The notes below the pieces were generated by a model. It was given only the letters and a program-made list of their open reading frames with translations, was not told the DNA's origin and did no database searches. Both the position numbers and the translations under genes were made by a program. Below, in pieces: positions 62,903 through 64,000 of a stretch of 64,000 nt of DNA. Location: the NCBI GenBank assembly GCA_028696815.1, contig JAQVGG010000005.1, forward strand, positions 1-64,000, read 5' to 3'. This DNA comes from Candidatus Altimarinota bacterium (GTDB taxonomy: Bacteria; Patescibacteriota; Gracilibacteria; BD1-5; UBA6164). The stretch's first letter is position 1; the number at the start of each line of letters is the position of its first letter.

Positions 62903-63238
62903 ATGAACCAAGAAAGAATTAAAAAATTAGAATCTGCTATATTTGAACTAGCTTCAAGTTTTTTACTTGAGCAAGTTAAAGAAATAGAAAGCGACTTTTG
63001 AATAATAAATATCACTTGAGTGAAATTAAGCTCTGATTTAACTTATCTAGATATATATGTAAGCTCATTTAAAAATCAAGATATACTAACTAAAACTCTA
63101 GCCGATTACGCAAAAGATATACAAAGGTTTTTAGCAAAAAAAATGACCTTAAGAATCGTACCAAGAGTAAGATTCAGATATGATGATAAATGAGAAGTTG
63201 CTCAAGATGTTACAATAGCAATTAATAAGTTAAAATAA
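62903..63238 (+). CDS. rbfA: Ribosome-binding factor A
   Basis: A 111-aa single-domain KH-like protein that helps mature 16S rRNA at cold or in late 30S assembly. MNQERIKKLESAIFELASSF, GIINITGVKLSSDLTYLDIYVS (strand with KH turn), DYAKDIQRFLAKKMTLRIVP and RVRFRYDDKGE are typical. It overlaps the ftsQ-like gene by one base (TAATG), so the two are translationally coupled. Confidence 0.93.
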
Positions 63239-64000
63239 TGAAAGAAAAATTATTAAACATATTACAAAATAATAGGCTATACAAAAAAATCAAAAAAATA
63301 CATACTTTAAAAAGATTTAAAAAAGAAAAAACTTACAAAAGAAATAATTTACAGTTAAAAATAAATACTAAAAATAAAATTAAAAAAGTTCATGTAGTTA
63401 GTACTTTTGTATTTTTAATTTTAGCTTTACTTATTGTTTCTCTGAGTTTTCTAAAAGTAAAAACTATTAACATAATAAAAAAAGAAGATATTTCAAATAT
63501 AACCATTGCATATAAAGCAGTTGATAAATATAGATGAGAACTACTTTTTTTAGCCCAAAAAGATAAAATAAAAAAATCATTGATTGATTATCAAAGTAAT
63601 ATTAAAAATGTTGAGATTACAAGAATAATACCTGATACTCTCAAAATAGAAATAGAATCATATAAACCTATATTTAAAACTATAATTGATGAAAAAGCAT
63701 ATATAATAACCGAAAACTGAGTAGCGGTACCTACAAATAAAGAAAATAATGACTTATGAGAATTAAATATATTAAGCAATGAAACTTATAACTTCCCAAG
63801 TTATAAACAATTATTTATAGAAGATTACTTAAATAAAATAGTATATATTAAAGATAAACTAAAAGATAATTTATTGAGTACAAGTATAAAATCAATTAAC
63901 TATTATCCAATTGAAAGAGAAGCACATTATATTACAAACAATGATATTATTTTAATTTTTGATTTAAACGGATTAGTTGATGACCAAATAGAAAAGTTAA
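63238..64000 (+). CDS. FtsQ/DivIB-like cell division protein (partial, 3' end outside window)
   Basis: At least 254 residues. A very basic cytoplasmic N-terminus (KKIKKIHTLKRFKKEKTYKR), one helix (VVSTFVFLILALLIVSLSFL), then a POTRA domain (LKVKTINIIKKEDISNITI...NIKNVEITRIIPDTLKIEIE), followed by EKAYIITENGVAVPTNKENN. This is the layout of FtsQ/DivIB, which links the divisome to the wall machinery. It overlaps rbfA by one base. Confidence 0.82.

Overview
The window comes from a low-GC bacterium of the Patescibacteria/CPR that reads UGA as glycine (genetic code 25). That points to Absconditabacteria (SR1) or Gracilibacteria; I cannot tell which from this window. Three things support the code. 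Nearly every gene is broken by in-frame TGA at positions where families conserve Gly (the GspE/PilB Walker A at about 1641-1670, DnaK, RpoD). Native genes end only in TAA or TAG. A tRNA with anticodon UCA and tRNA-Gly acceptor identity lies at 33677-33755. All CDS calls below use TGA = Gly unless stated.

Layout. 1-6.3 kb: end of nth, two small unknown genes, a GspE/PilB ATPase, miaA, a Thr-Tyr-Leu tRNA cluster, rpmE, a DUF302 gene, a cyclic-nucleotide-binding protein and proS. 6.4-18.9 kb: a large pilin-like surface protein, a pyruvyl-transferase-like protein, YifB/ComM ATPase, all-alpha dUTPase, a Nudix protein, a WecG/TagA and a GT4 glycosyltransferase, an NHL-repeat pilin-like protein, the DNA polymerase III delta' subunit and a lipoprotein. 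19-25 kb: CIRCE-controlled dnaK, a Na/Pi symporter and a YjdF-like protein, interrupted by two foreign-looking islands (about 19.0-19.4 and 24.2-25.06 kb) that use the standard code and carry their own promoter, Shine-Dalgarno and terminator. 25-34 kb: a response regulator facing a histidine kinase, a 1152-residue nuclease surface protein, rpoD, frr, tRNA-Gly(UCA) and a small basic protein.

34.5-40.1 kb is a type IV pilus cluster on the minus strand (PilN-like, PilO-like, PilC, four minor-pilin-like proteins, plus a VirB2-like small membrane protein). 40-45 kb holds a TraB-like protein, DUF3137-LemA, a PrsW-like protease and small membrane proteins. 45.3-50.5 kb is a DNA-modification island: a D12 adenine methylase, a specificity subunit, a fused nuclease-methylase and a methylase remnant. 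51-64 kb: a lipase-like surface protein, membrane proteins, murA, a PP2C-like/propeller protein, a U32 peptidase, a coiled-coil membrane protein, rpsU, rbfA and the start of an ftsQ-like gene.

Themes. Pili, secreted nuclease and lipase, and surface glycan enzymes fit a host-attached, scavenging life (inference). Several families of short palindromic repeats lie between genes, and some sit in frame inside genes. The most notable signals are the standard-code islands (one ends at a TGA the host should read as Gly), the in-frame palindromes, an atypical 3' cassette on the 6.7-8.6 kb pilin-like gene, and several structured unidentified RNAs.
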